64,000 nucleotides of DNA from WTGJ01 sp965237765 (GTDB taxonomy: Bacteria > Chloroflexota > Anaerolineae > Aggregatilineales > Phototrophicaceae): NCBI GenBank assembly GCA_965237765.1, contig OZ250157.1, positions 2,170,001 through 2,234,000 of the forward strand, in the 5' to 3' direction. Every line of letters starts with the position of its first letter. The first letter of the stretch is position 1. A program made the position numbers and the translations under genes. Below, piece by piece: positions 25,439-33,963 of the stretch. The notes under the pieces were generated by a model. It saw nothing but the letters and a program-made list of their open reading frames with translations. It did no database searches and was not told where the DNA came from.

Positions 25439-26443
25439 ATGAAACAACGCGTTCTATCCGGTATCCAGCCATCGGGTCAATTGACGATCGGCAATTACCT
25501 GGGCGCCCTGCGGCATTGGGTGCGCGTATCGAATGAATACGATTGTTATTTCACCATCGTCGATCTACACGCCATCACGCTGCCCCAGGATCCAGCCGAG
25601 CTGCGCGCCGGCACGCGCGAAATTACCGCGCTGTATTTGGCCGCGGGCATCGACCCGCAACGCTCGGTGGTCTTTGCGCAATCTCATGTCCTCGCGCATA
25701 GCGAATTGGCCTGGCTGCTGACCTGTGTGACGCCGTTGGGTTGGCTGTATCGGATGACGCAATTTAAAGACAAGGCGGGTAAGGAACAGCTTGAATCGGT
25801 CGGCGCCGGTTTGTTAAATTACCCGGTGCTGATGGCGGGCGATATCTTGCTCTATCAGGCGCACGCCGTGCCCGTCGGCGAAGACCAGCGCCAGCACCTG
25901 GAATTCACGCGTGATCTCGCGCAGCGTTTCAACCATCGCTTTGGTGAAACGTTCCGCATTCCTACCTTCTTCCCCACCAAAGCGGGGGCGAAGATCATGG
26001 GCCTCGATGACCCGACTAAGAAGATGAGCAAGAGTGAGGAGAGCGAATATCATGCGCTCTTCCTGTTGGATTCCCCTGATCAGGTATGGCAAAAGATCAA
26101 GCGTGCGGTTACCGATAATTACCGTGAAATCCGGTTTAGCGAGGAACGAGAACGCGCCGGCGTCAACAACCTGCTTACCATTTACCGGGCAATCACCGAC
26201 CAAGAAGTGGCGGAAGTGGAGGCTCATTTCGCCGGTAAGGGTTATGGCGATTTGAAGCGCGATGTGGCGTCCGCCATCAACGAGGCCTTCGCGCCCTTGC
26301 AAGCGCGTTATCGAGAGTTCATCGCGGATGAAGCCTTTATCGACGGGGTGTTGCGCGATGGTGCGGAGCGAGCTTCCGCTGTCGCCGATGCCACGCTAGC
26401 TGATGTCAAAGAGCGCATGGGCTTTCTAGCTCCGGCCGGATAG
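25439..26443 (+). CDS. trpS: Tryptophanyl-tRNA synthetase
   Basis: Class I synthetase of 334 residues that charges tRNA-Trp. The N-terminus has SGIQPSGQLTIGNYLGAL, where TIGN is the HIGH-type signature, and the second ATP motif is KKMSKSEESEY near residue 195. GEDQRQHLEFTRDLA and FPTKAGAKIMGLDDP are also typical. An in-frame TTG at 25418 is open, but the ATG at 25439 has AGAGAGGG upstream and matches the family start. The gene lies 49 bases after tRNA-Arg and may be partly read from its promoter; no T-box element fits in that space. Confidence 0.96.
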   Translation: MKQRVLSGIQPSGQLTIGNYLGALRHWVRVSNEYDCYFTIVDLHAITLPQDPAELRAGTREITALYLAAGIDPQRSVVFAQSHVLAHSELAWLLTCVTPLGWLYRMTQFKDKAGKEQLESVGAGLLNYPVLMAGDILLYQAHAVPVGEDQRQHLEFTRDLAQRFNHRFGETFRIPTFFPTKAGAKIMGLDDPTKKMSKSEESEYHALFLLDSPDQVWQKIKRAVTDNYREIRFSEERERAGVNNLLTIYRAITDQEVAEVEAHFAGKGYGDLKRDVASAINEAFAPLQARYREFIADEAFIDGVLRDGAERASAVADATLADVKERMGFLAPAG

Positions 26444-26453
26444 CTGAGCCAAC

Positions 26454-26482
26454 TTGACGTTGGTGCGGCTAGAAACTACAAT
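26454..26482 (+). promoter_or_regulatory. Promoter of tRNA-Glu
   Basis: TTGACG (26454-26459), a 17-base spacer and TACAAT (26477-26482). It is located directly after the trpS stop. Confidence 0.82.
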
Positions 26483-26504
26483 GCGGCCATAGTCCACGGT
26501 TGCC

Positions 26505-26577
26505 GCCCCCTTCGTCTAGTGGCCCAGGACGTAGCCCTCTCAAGGCTAAAACAGGGGTTCGAGTCCCCTAGGGGGCA
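26505..26577 (+). tRNA. tRNA-Glu, anticodon CUC
   Basis: 73-base tRNA. Acceptor stem GCCCCCT/AGGGGGC with A discriminator. Anticodon stem TAGCC/GGCTA around the loop CTCTCAA, placing CTC at 26539-26541, which reads GAG. T arm with GGTTCGAGT. CCA is not encoded. Confidence 0.95.
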
Positions 26578-26621
26578 TCGCAAGATGATTGGTTAAGCTG
26601 AAATGGTTGCAGGATAGGAAA

Positions 26622-28115
26622 ATGTGGCGCATTTTAGCGCTATCCCTTGTAATCTTCTCTGCCATGCTGAGCCCACTACTCGCCCAGGACGAGGTGGGCG
26701 AGCCACTCTATTTCGAGGAAGGATTCGACTTCGGCATACCCGAAGAATGGGATGTGGCGGGCGCCTGGTTGCAAGAGGATGGGCGCATCCATAGCGTTAC
26801 GGATGGTGATCTGGTCGTGCTACCGGGCATATGGGGTGATTTTTCTTTGGTAATGCGCTTGCGGAATCGCGGCACGGGCATCCGTAGCATCGTTTTGCGT
26901 GCAAGCGACAGCGGTTCCTACCAGGTGCATTTCCGCAACGAAGGTGTTGGTTTGCACCAGACGGATGAGGGTGGGCTCTCCACCTGGCTCGATTGGGAGC
27001 CAGGCATCAACCACGAAGATTGGCATGATCTGGTCATTATCGCCGAGGGTGAGCGCATCTTCGCGCTGCTCAATGGTGAATCACTCTTCGATTACGAAGC
27101 GCCACTGGATGATGCGCTGTATGAGGGGACGATCGGCTTCTATAACCTCGTCGCTGGCGAATTCGAGGTCGATTCGCTGACCATCGCGCCGATCATCATT
27201 TCGCCCGATCTTCTGGCGCCAAAGTGGTTGCTTTCAGCACCGCCGCCGCTGGATGTCGAAGACACAGATTCCTCTGATCAGGAAATCCCATCTCCCGCGA
27301 GCGCAATCAGCTTCACACTCAATGGCGGCGAGGAAGCGCTGACGATCAACGCTGGTGAGTGTGTGAACCTGCAGTGGTCCGTCGCCAACGCAGCGGCGGT
27401 GTATTTCCAGAATGAGCGCACGCAGGCCAGTGGTTTCTGGCAGGAATGTCCGCGGGAATCGGTTGTTTTTGTCTTGCGCGTGGAGCTGGCGGATGCGACG
27501 GTTGAGCAACGTGCCTTGCGCGTGTTAGTCATTCCGCCGACTGCCTCGCCCGTTCCCGTCGCGCCGACGAGCGCGGCCGTCGCTGTGGGCGAATGCCGGA
27601 TTACGCCAGACAGTTTGAACATGAATTTGCGCGAAGGGGATAGCACCGAATATCCCATCGCAGGGCGGTTGAATTTTGGTGATTATGCGCAGGTGATCGG
27701 TCGCAATCTGGCCGATACCTGGTACCGTGTCAATTTCAACGGACTGGATGCCTGGGTGGCCGGCCGTGGTTACACGCAGCTGGTGGGCGATTGCAGTTAC
27801 GTCCTTTTGCGCACTTACGAGCCACCCGAACCGCCACCGACGCCTTTGCCCACTATCGTGCCTGTGCCGCCACGCGCGAATCCCTCTTTCTTCGTGAACG
27901 GCAACACGCAGGTCTATATCAGCCGCGGGCAATGCGTTACGCTGAGTTGGTATGCGGATGGCATCCGCGCCATCTATTACCAGGGTATTGGTGTCACCGG
28001 TCCGACCGGTGAGCGTCAGGAATGCCCAACTCAGAGTACGACTTACCACTTGCGCGTTGACCTGCCAGATGGTAGCACACGCGATCTTTATGCGACAGTG
28101 GTCGTCAATAATTAG
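26622..28115 (+). CDS. Secreted multidomain protein: LamG/DUF1080-like, two Ig-like domains and an SH3b domain
   Basis: Exported 497-residue protein of unknown ligand. The signal peptide is ILALSLVIFSAMLSPLLAQ. Residues about 30-195 look like a concanavalin-type beta sandwich (FSLVMRLRNRGTG, WHDLVIIAEGERIFALLNG, GTIGFYNLVAGEFEVDSL). Two related Ig-like units follow, near 230-305 and 410-497. Each starts with a G-x-CV-x-L-x-W pattern (AGECVNLQWS; RGQCVTLSWY) and has a second Cys-Pro (ECPRES; ECPTQS), suggesting one disulfide per unit. Between them is a bacterial SH3 domain (LNMNLREGDSTEYPIAGRL, ADTWYRVNFNGLDAWV). The ATG at 26622 has AGGATAGGA upstream; a TTG at 26589 is less likely. It converges on the dipeptidase. 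Confidence 0.78.
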   Translation: MWRILALSLVIFSAMLSPLLAQDEVGEPLYFEEGFDFGIPEEWDVAGAWLQEDGRIHSVTDGDLVVLPGIWGDFSLVMRLRNRGTGIRSIVLRASDSGSYQVHFRNEGVGLHQTDEGGLSTWLDWEPGINHEDWHDLVIIAEGERIFALLNGESLFDYEAPLDDALYEGTIGFYNLVAGEFEVDSLTIAPIIISPDLLAPKWLLSAPPPLDVEDTDSSDQEIPSPASAISFTLNGGEEALTINAGECVNLQWSVANAAAVYFQNERTQASGFWQECPRESVVFVLRVELADATVEQRALRVLVIPPTASPVPVAPTSAAVAVGECRITPDSLNMNLREGDSTEYPIAGRLNFGDYAQVIGRNLADTWYRVNFNGLDAWVAGRGYTQLVGDCSYVLLRTYEPPEPPPTPLPTIVPVPPRANPSFFVNGNTQVYISRGQCVTLSWYADGIRAIYYQGIGVTGPTGERQECPTQSTTYHLRVDLPDGSTRDLYATVVVNN

Positions 28116-28124
28116 TGCTGGTCG

Positions 28125-29528
28125 CTAGCGGGTGAAATCAGCCGAGCGCAGCTGGCCCAATTCGGAATAGAAGCGAATCGCCAACTGTATCGCTGTTCGG
28201 AAATCGGGCAGATCCATATATTCATTTGGTGCGTGCACGCCGCTGCCGGCGCCGAAGCCCAGGGTGGTCATCGGCATCCCCAGCTCGCGTTGGAACATGC
28301 CAAGGATGGGGATGGAACCGCCACCGCGCGTAAAGGTGGCGCGCTTGCCAACGGTCGCCTCGAGCGCGCGTTGCATGGCACCCATCGCCGCGCTCTCGCG
28401 ATTGATGCTGAAGGGCCAGGATTTCGAATAGAAACGAACTCGCACATCCGCGGTTTCGCTGGCGAATTGCATCACATGTTGTTGAAATAATTCGGCTATG
28501 CGCTCTGGGTCCTGCTCAGGGACGATGCGCATGGTCACTTTGCAGGAAGCCTCGGCGGGGATGACGGTCTTCATCCCCGGGCCCCGGTAGCCGCCGACAA
28601 CGCCATTGACATCCAGCGTGGGCCAGACGGTAGCGCGCTCCGGGCGTGGTGCGAGGCTCTCCGCCCAGAAATGCTCGGTGCCCGCCTCGACTTCGAATAT
28701 GTCGCCGTGGGCCGCATAATCTAAGCGCAGGCGCTCGCGCTCTTCCTGGTCGATCGCTCGCACATCGTCATAGTAGCCACCAATTTGGATGCGCCCGGCA
28801 GCATCGTGGAAGGATGCGATGATGGCGCCGATCACGTGGTTGGGATTGTGGACTACGCCCCCATATTGGCCGGAATGCAAATCAGCGCGCGCGCAATGCA
28901 CAGTGATTTCCGCGGCGACAATGCCACGGGCGGCGTAACCCTGCCGCGGTTGATCGCGGTTGAATTCGCCATCGGAATTGACCAACAAGTCGGCAGTGAG
29001 CACATCCTTGTTGGCGGTGACGAAGGGCGCCATATTCGGCGAACCACTCTCTTCTTCGCCCTCGAAACAAAGCTTGATGTTGAGGGGCAATTCTCCCATT
29101 GATTCGATTAACGATTCGAAGACCTTGAGGTTGCCCCAGACGCCGCACTTGTTATCCACCACGCCGCGCGCGTACAACCGTTGGTCGCGCCCCGTCGGTT
29201 CGAAGGGTGGCGATTCCCATAGCGCGAGCGGGTCGACAGGCTGCACATCATAATGCGCGTAGATGATGGCGGTTGGCGCAGCGGGCCCCGCCTGTAGCCA
29301 TTCGCCATAGAGCACCGGGTGACCGTCGGTGCGCATCTTGCGGCACTGTTGGAAGCCGATGCGCTCCATTTCCGCCAAAATCCAATCGCCACAGGCTTCT
29401 AGGTCGTCCTGATGCGCGGGATCGGTGCTGATAGAAGGGAATCGCAACAACTCCTGGAAACTATCCAAGAAACGCTCTTGATGCTCATTCGCATATGCGA
29501 GGGCGCTGGCTAGTGCACGCTCATCCAT
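28125..29528 (-). CDS. M20-family metallodipeptidase
   Basis: Cytosolic di-zinc dipeptidase or related hydrolase of 467 residues. Metal ligands appear in IYAHYDVQPVDP (His), RGVVDNKCGVWGN (bridging Asp), CFEGEEESGSPN (catalytic Glu and ligand Glu), LVNSDGEF (Asp) and GAGSGVHAPNEYMD (His). The dimerisation lid domain lies at about residues 200-370. Length and order match the M20 dipeptidase group containing carnosinase-like enzymes, often labelled M20/M25/M40. A promoter lies in the divergent gap shared with the VOC gene. The true substrate is not known. Confidence 0.9.
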   Translation of the reverse strand: MDERALASALAYANEHQERFLDSFQELLRFPSISTDPAHQDDLEACGDWILAEMERIGFQQCRKMRTDGHPVLYGEWLQAGPAAPTAIIYAHYDVQPVDPLALWESPPFEPTGRDQRLYARGVVDNKCGVWGNLKVFESLIESMGELPLNIKLCFEGEEESGSPNMAPFVTANKDVLTADLLVNSDGEFNRDQPRQGYAARGIVAAEITVHCARADLHSGQYGGVVHNPNHVIGAIIASFHDAAGRIQIGGYYDDVRAIDQEERERLRLDYAAHGDIFEVEAGTEHFWAESLAPRPERATVWPTLDVNGVVGGYRGPGMKTVIPAEASCKVTMRIVPEQDPERIAELFQQHVMQFASETADVRVRFYSKSWPFSINRESAAMGAMQRALEATVGKRATFTRGGGSIPILGMFQRELGMPMTTLGFGAGSGVHAPNEYMDLPDFRTAIQLAIRFYSELGQLRSADFTR

Positions 29529-29563
29529 TGGTGTGTCCTTTGTGACAGATTTGATGGGCGCTG

Positions 29564-29592
29564 ATTATAGCATTGCCGCCCGCGCATGTTAT
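29564..29592 (-). promoter_or_regulatory. Promoter of the M20 dipeptidase gene
   Basis: On the minus strand ATAACA (29592-29587), a 17-base spacer and a perfect TATAAT (29569-29564), about 35 bases before the ATG at 29528. Confidence 0.65.
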
Positions 29593-29624
29593 GTTAGCGG
29601 GCGGAATGAGCGTGGGAGGTGGCG

Positions 29625-30041
29625 ATGACTGGGAAGGTGCGTGGGGTTGGCGGTGTATTCATTCGGTCGGAGCGGCCGAAGGAATTGGCGGCCTGGTATC
29701 AGCGGCATTTAGGCTTCCCGCTCGAAGAAGAAAGTGGCGCAGTTGTCTTCCATTGGTCGGAGGCAGATGCGCCGCTCCCAGGCTCGACGACGTGGGCGAT
29801 TCTGGGGAAAGAGAGCAAGTTGCTGAGCGGGCCCGATGTCAAATTCATGGTGAATTATTGCGTGGATGACCTGACGGCTTTAGTGGAAAAGCTGCGCGGT
29901 GAAAACGTCACCATCGAAATGGAACCACAAACCAATGTCTATGGGTGTTTCGCCTGGATTCGGGATTTGGAAGGAAGGAGGATCGAACTCTGGGAGCCGC
30001 CAGCGGTATACCCGCCACCGAGCAAAACGGTTGCAGATTAG
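29625..30041 (+). CDS. VOC (glyoxalase/bleomycin-resistance) family protein
   Basis: Single-chain 138-residue protein of the vicinal oxygen chelate superfamily. It shows VGGVFIRSERPKELAAWYQ at the N-terminus, a central YCVDDLTALVEKLRGENV, and the closing pattern CFAWIRDLEGRRIELWEPP with the metal-ligand Glu in IELWEP. Family members are dioxygenases, isomerases, glyoxalases or drug-binding proteins, so no reaction is assigned. The ATG at 29625 has GGGAGG six bases upstream; a GTG at 29619 overlaps that site. The last four bases overlap the convergent methyltransferase-like gene. Confidence 0.82.
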   Translation: MTGKVRGVGGVFIRSERPKELAAWYQRHLGFPLEEESGAVVFHWSEADAPLPGSTTWAILGKESKLLSGPDVKFMVNYCVDDLTALVEKLRGENVTIEMEPQTNVYGCFAWIRDLEGRRIELWEPPAVYPPPSKTVAD

Positions 30042-30736
30042 CGCTCGCGCAACGCCGATTTTACGAACGAGCGCCACGTGAAGTAGCGTTTCGGTATGCG
30101 CGTGGTAGGGTTTGCTGGTTTCCCTTGTGGCGTCAGTTTCTTCAAAATTGCGAGGCCGGTGCTGCCATAATGCATTTCTAGCAAGAGGTCGTCTTCGTTG
30201 GTATAAAAGAAATCCATCACCGTCTCGCCGATTTTCCGCCAGGCGATTTCGCGTTCGGCGTCATCTTTGCGTCTCCCGCGCAGATAAGGGCCCGGGTCAA
30301 CATCATCGAATGCCAAGTAGCCACCTTGCCGCACGAAGGGATAATACAACTCCATCAAACGCGCTACGTGCTGGGCATCATGCAGGCTGTCGATATAGAG
30401 CAAATGGATGCCTTCGCGCAAGATGGGTGCGCGCGCCAGCACGGTTTCGATATCCGTATCACTGGTATGGATGAAGGTCCAAGCATCGGATACGATGGCG
30501 TCCGAACAATCGACAATATCGAGCGAAATCAGTTTGCCGCCTGTCTGCTCGCAAGCATGCGCGAGCACGCCGCTTGACCAGCCCAGATGCACGCCGCATT
30601 CCAAAATAATAGGGGCAGTGGCTTCCATGGCCAACGCGTGGAGACGCATTAATTGGGTGGCAACTTTGCCAAAGACCCCTGGCGTACCTGCCGCCGCGAA
30701 GACAGTTGCCAATTCGTAGTGTGTGGTTTGAACCAT
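30038..30736 (-). CDS. Class I SAM-dependent methyltransferase-like protein
   Basis: Cytosolic 232-residue protein with a methyltransferase Rossmann fold like the Methyltransf_24 group. Motif I appears as IILECGVHLGWSSGVLA, the acidic residue of motif II as LISLDIVD, and a later strand as IHLLYIDSLHDAQHV, followed by GGYLAFDDVDPGPY. The substrate is unknown. Its ATG overlaps the stop of the threonine-dehydratase-like gene (TAATG), so it is translationally coupled as third gene after the cyclodeaminase-like and dehydratase-like genes. It might modify a product of those enzymes, but that is only contextual. Confidence 0.75.
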   Translation of the reverse strand: MVQTTHYELATVFAAAGTPGVFGKVATQLMRLHALAMEATAPIILECGVHLGWSSGVLAHACEQTGGKLISLDIVDCSDAIVSDAWTFIHTSDTDIETVLARAPILREGIHLLYIDSLHDAQHVARLMELYYPFVRQGGYLAFDDVDPGPYLRGRRKDDAEREIAWRKIGETVMDFFYTNEDDLLLEMHYGSTGLAILKKLTPQGKPANPTTRIPKRYFTWRSFVKSALRER

Positions 30737-31725
30737 TAGTCGCTAGAAAGCTGAGTATCGGGCATTTCCCCACGCAGGATACAGGCGAGCGTCTCAGTGT
30801 TGATGTTGCCGCCGGAGACGATGCAGGCCACTTTATCGCTGTTCACTTTCCCCGCCAGCGCCGCCGCCACACTCACCGCGCCAGCGCCCTCCGCGACGAT
30901 ACGTGCCCGCACAACCAATAGCCGAATCGCTGCGGCCGTTTCCGCCAATGTGACGTCCAGCGCGCCATCGAGCACGCGCCGCAGCGCCGGCCACATCTGC
31001 GGCAGGACGCTGGCGCCTCCACACCCGTCAACGAAGCTCGCCTCATAGGGCGCTGCCTCTCGTTTCCCCCGTGCCCAAGAGCGGGCGAGCGGGTTGGCTG
31101 TCGCTGGCTCTACGGCATAAATGAGCGTACTCGGCCGGAGCGCTTTGATGGCCGAAGCGATGCCGAGCGCCAAACCGCCACCGCCGAATGGGATGAGCAC
31201 CGCGGCCAGATCCGGCATATCTTCCAGCAGCTCGAGCCCGATCACGCCATGGCCGGCGATTACCGACGCGTCACAGACCGGGTGGATGAAAGGGCCGAGC
31301 GCATCCGGGCATTCGCCGCTCAGGAGAATCTGCCACCAATCAGCGAAGGGGATGCGCTGCGTTTCCGCACCGAGAGCGTGGATGGCGGCGAGTTTGGTGG
31401 CGGGCGCGTTATCTGGCACGACGACGCGGCAGGGGATGCCGAGGCGGCGCGCGTTCCAGGCGACACCCTGCGCCATGTTGCCCATACTGGCAGTCGTGAC
31501 GCCATTTCGCAATTCCGCCGCGCTCAATTGGGCCATCGCGTTACTGGCGCCGCGGATTTTGAAAGAGCCGATGGACTGCAAATTCTCCAGCTTGAGGTAA
31601 ATCTCCGTCGGCCCACTGTCTATCGGTAGATGGATGAGGGGCGCGCGGATGGCAGCGGCGCGGATGCGTTCGCGGGCCGCTACGATATCCGCTAGCGGGA
31701 TTGGCGCGAGCGCGCGTTCAGACAT
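30736..31725 (-). CDS. Threonine/serine dehydratase-like PLP enzyme
   Basis: Fold type II PLP enzyme of 329 residues without a C-terminal regulatory domain. The Schiff-base Lys is in GSFKIRGASNAM near residue 57, the phosphate-binding glycine loop is LIPFGGGGLALGIA, and the substrate loop is TASMGNMAQGVAWNA. The C-terminal SGGNINTETL is close to catabolic threonine dehydratases. It would deaminate threonine or serine, or a hydroxy-amino acid such as hydroxyaspartate or a hydroxyectoine derivative. It overlaps the upstream cyclodeaminase-like gene by eight bases, suggesting a shared catabolic route. Confidence 0.85.
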   Translation of the reverse strand: MSERALAPIPLADIVAARERIRAAAIRAPLIHLPIDSGPTEIYLKLENLQSIGSFKIRGASNAMAQLSAAELRNGVTTASMGNMAQGVAWNARRLGIPCRVVVPDNAPATKLAAIHALGAETQRIPFADWWQILLSGECPDALGPFIHPVCDASVIAGHGVIGLELLEDMPDLAAVLIPFGGGGLALGIASAIKALRPSTLIYAVEPATANPLARSWARGKREAAPYEASFVDGCGGASVLPQMWPALRRVLDGALDVTLAETAAAIRLLVVRARIVAEGAGAVSVAAALAGKVNSDKVACIVSGGNINTETLACILRGEMPDTQLSSD

Positions 31726-32731
31726 CGTGCATCTCTCCGAAAGGCGCGCGCGTGCCTAGGCCCATTTCGCGCGCCCGCAGGTAACAATGGTGCGTGGCGA
31801 TGAGATCGTATATGCCCAAGCCGAGCGATTCGAAGAGAGTAATTTCATCGGTAGATTGGCGTCCGCCCTTCTTGCCGTTTAGGACTTCGCCCAATTCCGC
31901 CTGGATATCGCTGGCGGAGAAGCAATTTTCCTCCATGGGTAATAGCAAATCTCCCGCTTCGTTCAGCGCCGATTCGCGGCTATCGACGAAGACACGCGCC
32001 CGCTCGACGAGCACGGAATCTAGCTCGCGCGCGTGCGGTACGCTGGAACCGGCCGCGTTGATATGCGCGCCGGGAGAGACCCATTCGCCATAGAGGACCG
32101 GCTCATTCGCGCTAGTGGTCGTGCAAATTAGATCTGCGCTGGCGACGGCGTCCTGCGCGCTGCTGGCTGCTTCGATGCGAATGTCATGCCGCGCTCCTTC
32201 ACGATCGGCGAAGCGTTGGGTGTGGGCGGCGTTTCGGCTCCAGACGCGCACACGCCGCAGCTTGCGTTCAGCCAAGATCGCCGCCAAGTGTGAGCGCGCC
32301 TGCACACCGCTGCCGATGATGGCTAGGTCGCCGGCGTCGGGTCGAGCGAGGGCACGGGTGGCGAGGGCACTGGCGGCGCCCGTGCGGATGGCAGTGATCT
32401 CGCTGGCATCCGCCATGGCGAGGGGCTGGCCATGCTCTGTTTCGAAGAGCAGCACGCCGCCCTGGTGGGAATCGTAACCGCTGCCATGGTTGCCTGGCAT
32501 CACAGCGACGACTTTGATGCCCGCGACGCTGATTGGGGAAATTTGCGCGGGCATCATGCCGAGCAGGCCGACTCCCGCTGGTAACATCATCTTGGAACGC
32601 AGGGGGTTTGTTGCGTCTCCATCATCCCAGGCGCGCAGGGCGCGCGCGAGCAATTCGATGCATTCCCCCATCGGCAACGCGGCGCGCACATCGGCGGCGC
32701 TGAGGATGAGGATTTCCAGCGATTGGCCCAT
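31718..32731 (-). CDS. Ornithine cyclodeaminase / mu-crystallin family protein
   Basis: NAD(P)-binding protein of 337 residues. Features include GTMMPAQIS-like substrate-loop sequence LLGMMPAQISPISVAG and the dehydrogenase pattern LAIIGSGVQARSHLAAI near residue 135. The later signatures are RVRVWSRNAAHTQRF, DLICTTTSANEPVL and GAHINAAGSSVPHARELD. Family members include ornithine cyclodeaminase, alanine dehydrogenase, ketimine reductase and EutC of ectoine catabolism. It is first in a coupled minus-strand unit with the threonine-dehydratase-like and methyltransferase-like genes. The start at ATG 32731 has GGGGGA just before it. Confidence 0.86.
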   Translation of the reverse strand: MGQSLEILILSAADVRAALPMGECIELLARALRAWDDGDATNPLRSKMMLPAGVGLLGMMPAQISPISVAGIKVVAVMPGNHGSGYDSHQGGVLLFETEHGQPLAMADASEITAIRTGAASALATRALARPDAGDLAIIGSGVQARSHLAAILAERKLRRVRVWSRNAAHTQRFADREGARHDIRIEAASSAQDAVASADLICTTTSANEPVLYGEWVSPGAHINAAGSSVPHARELDSVLVERARVFVDSRESALNEAGDLLLPMEENCFSASDIQAELGEVLNGKKGGRQSTDEITLFESLGLGIYDLIATHHCYLRAREMGLGTRAPFGEMHDV

Positions 32732-32803
32732 TGTTCCCCCGTCATGGATAATGGCATATCATAGCGCGCGAAATTGCGGAGTGTAGACGGCGTTTGTAGG
32801 GGT

Positions 32804-32832
32804 TTGGAGACGCGGCACCGCTATGCTATCAT
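32804..32832 (+). promoter_or_regulatory. Candidate promoter of the dppBC-uxaA-like unit
   Basis: TTGGAG (32804-32809), a 17-base spacer and TATCAT (32827-32832), about 37 bases before the TTG start at 32870. The -35 box is weak. Confidence 0.45.
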
Positions 32833-32869
32833 ACCTGCGCTCTGCACTGGCGGATACAGGTAGCATCTA

Positions 32870-33952
32870 TTGGGCGCGTTCGTACTGCGTAGAATCATCC
32901 AGGCTGTGCCCACTTTTTTTGGCATTACTTTCTTCGCATTCATGTTGATGATGCTGGCGCCTGGTGATCCCGTTTCGCTCATCACGTTCACGCCCGATTC
33001 CAGCCCGGAAACAGCGACTCGCTTGCGGAAGCAGTTGGGTTTGGATCGGCCACCGCTCATCCAGTATATCTCGTGGCTTATGGGCAATGACTTTATCATC
33101 GAGGATAAGCACGAACCCTTCAGCAGCATGATGTCGCCTGTCGTGCTCGGTGTGATCCCCGAAGAAGATACGCAGCATCGCGCCGATGATGTGTATGGAA
33201 AACGCAAAGGATTATTGCGAGGCGATCTTGGCCAATCCATCGGTCATAAACGCCCGGTCACCAATATGATCCTGGAGCGCGTGCCCGCGACTTTACAACT
33301 CTCGGTCAGCGCGCTGATTTTGGGCCTAGCGCTGGGTCTACCGCTTGGCGCTTATGCTGCGGTCCACCAAGGTGGCCTGATCGACATGTTTGCGCGCTTT
33401 GTCTCCGTCATTGGTGTGGCAGTGCCGCAATTTTGGCTCGGCTTGATCCTCATCGTCATCTTCGCTGTGAACCTAAAAGTGTTGCCCATGTTTGGGATGC
33501 GCGACCCGACGAGTTCCAGTTTTGAATTGGGCGATCGCCTCCGTCGCATGATCATGCCGGTAACGGTTCTTTCGTTGAGCGGCATTGCGACGCTTTCCCG
33601 CTATTTGCGTTCATCGGTACTGGAGGCGTTGGGGCAGGATTATGTACGGACGGCATCGGCAAAAGGACTGGCGCATCGCCATGTGGTCTGGGGACATGCG
33701 GTGCGGAATGGCTTGCTCCCGGTGGCGACGGTTCTTGGTCCATCGTTGGGTACTTTGTTGAGCGGTGCCGTCATCGTTGAGCAGGTTTTTTCCTGGCCAG
33801 GCATGGGGAGGTTGGTGGTAACTGCCGCTTTGCAGCGTGATTATCCGGTGGTGATGGGCTCCGTTGTCGTCGTCTCGATGCTCTTCATCATCGGCGTTTT
33901 GCTCTCCGATGTCCTGTATGCGTGGCTCGATCCGCGCATCAAATATAACTGA
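32870..33952 (+). CDS. Oligopeptide/dipeptide-type ABC transporter permease (DppB-like)
   Basis: Membrane permease of 360 residues with about six helices, from the DppB/OppB family. The N-terminus LRRIIQAVPTFFGITF is typical. The inner-membrane-component motif is seen in YVRTASAKGLAHRHVVWGHA, and the C-terminus ends in DVLYAWLDPRI. Between helices 1 and 2 is an enlarged external loop of about 100 residues. The only possible start is TTG at 32870, since TAG lies nine bases upstream. A DppC-like partner follows 11 bases downstream, but neither a binding protein nor ATPases are adjacent. Confidence 0.88.
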   Translation: MGAFVLRRIIQAVPTFFGITFFAFMLMMLAPGDPVSLITFTPDSSPETATRLRKQLGLDRPPLIQYISWLMGNDFIIEDKHEPFSSMMSPVVLGVIPEEDTQHRADDVYGKRKGLLRGDLGQSIGHKRPVTNMILERVPATLQLSVSALILGLALGLPLGAYAAVHQGGLIDMFARFVSVIGVAVPQFWLGLILIVIFAVNLKVLPMFGMRDPTSSSFELGDRLRRMIMPVTVLSLSGIATLSRYLRSSVLEALGQDYVRTASAKGLAHRHVVWGHAVRNGLLPVATVLGPSLGTLLSGAVIVEQVFSWPGMGRLVVTAALQRDYPVVMGSVVVVSMLFIIGVLLSDVLYAWLDPRIKYN

Positions 33953-33963
33953 GCGTAGTTACG

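Noticed and set aside
30736..32731. Naming the pair eutB/eutC for hydroxyectoine degradation
   Set aside because: No other ectoine genes are adjacent and many unrelated catabolic pairs share these two families, so only family names are given.
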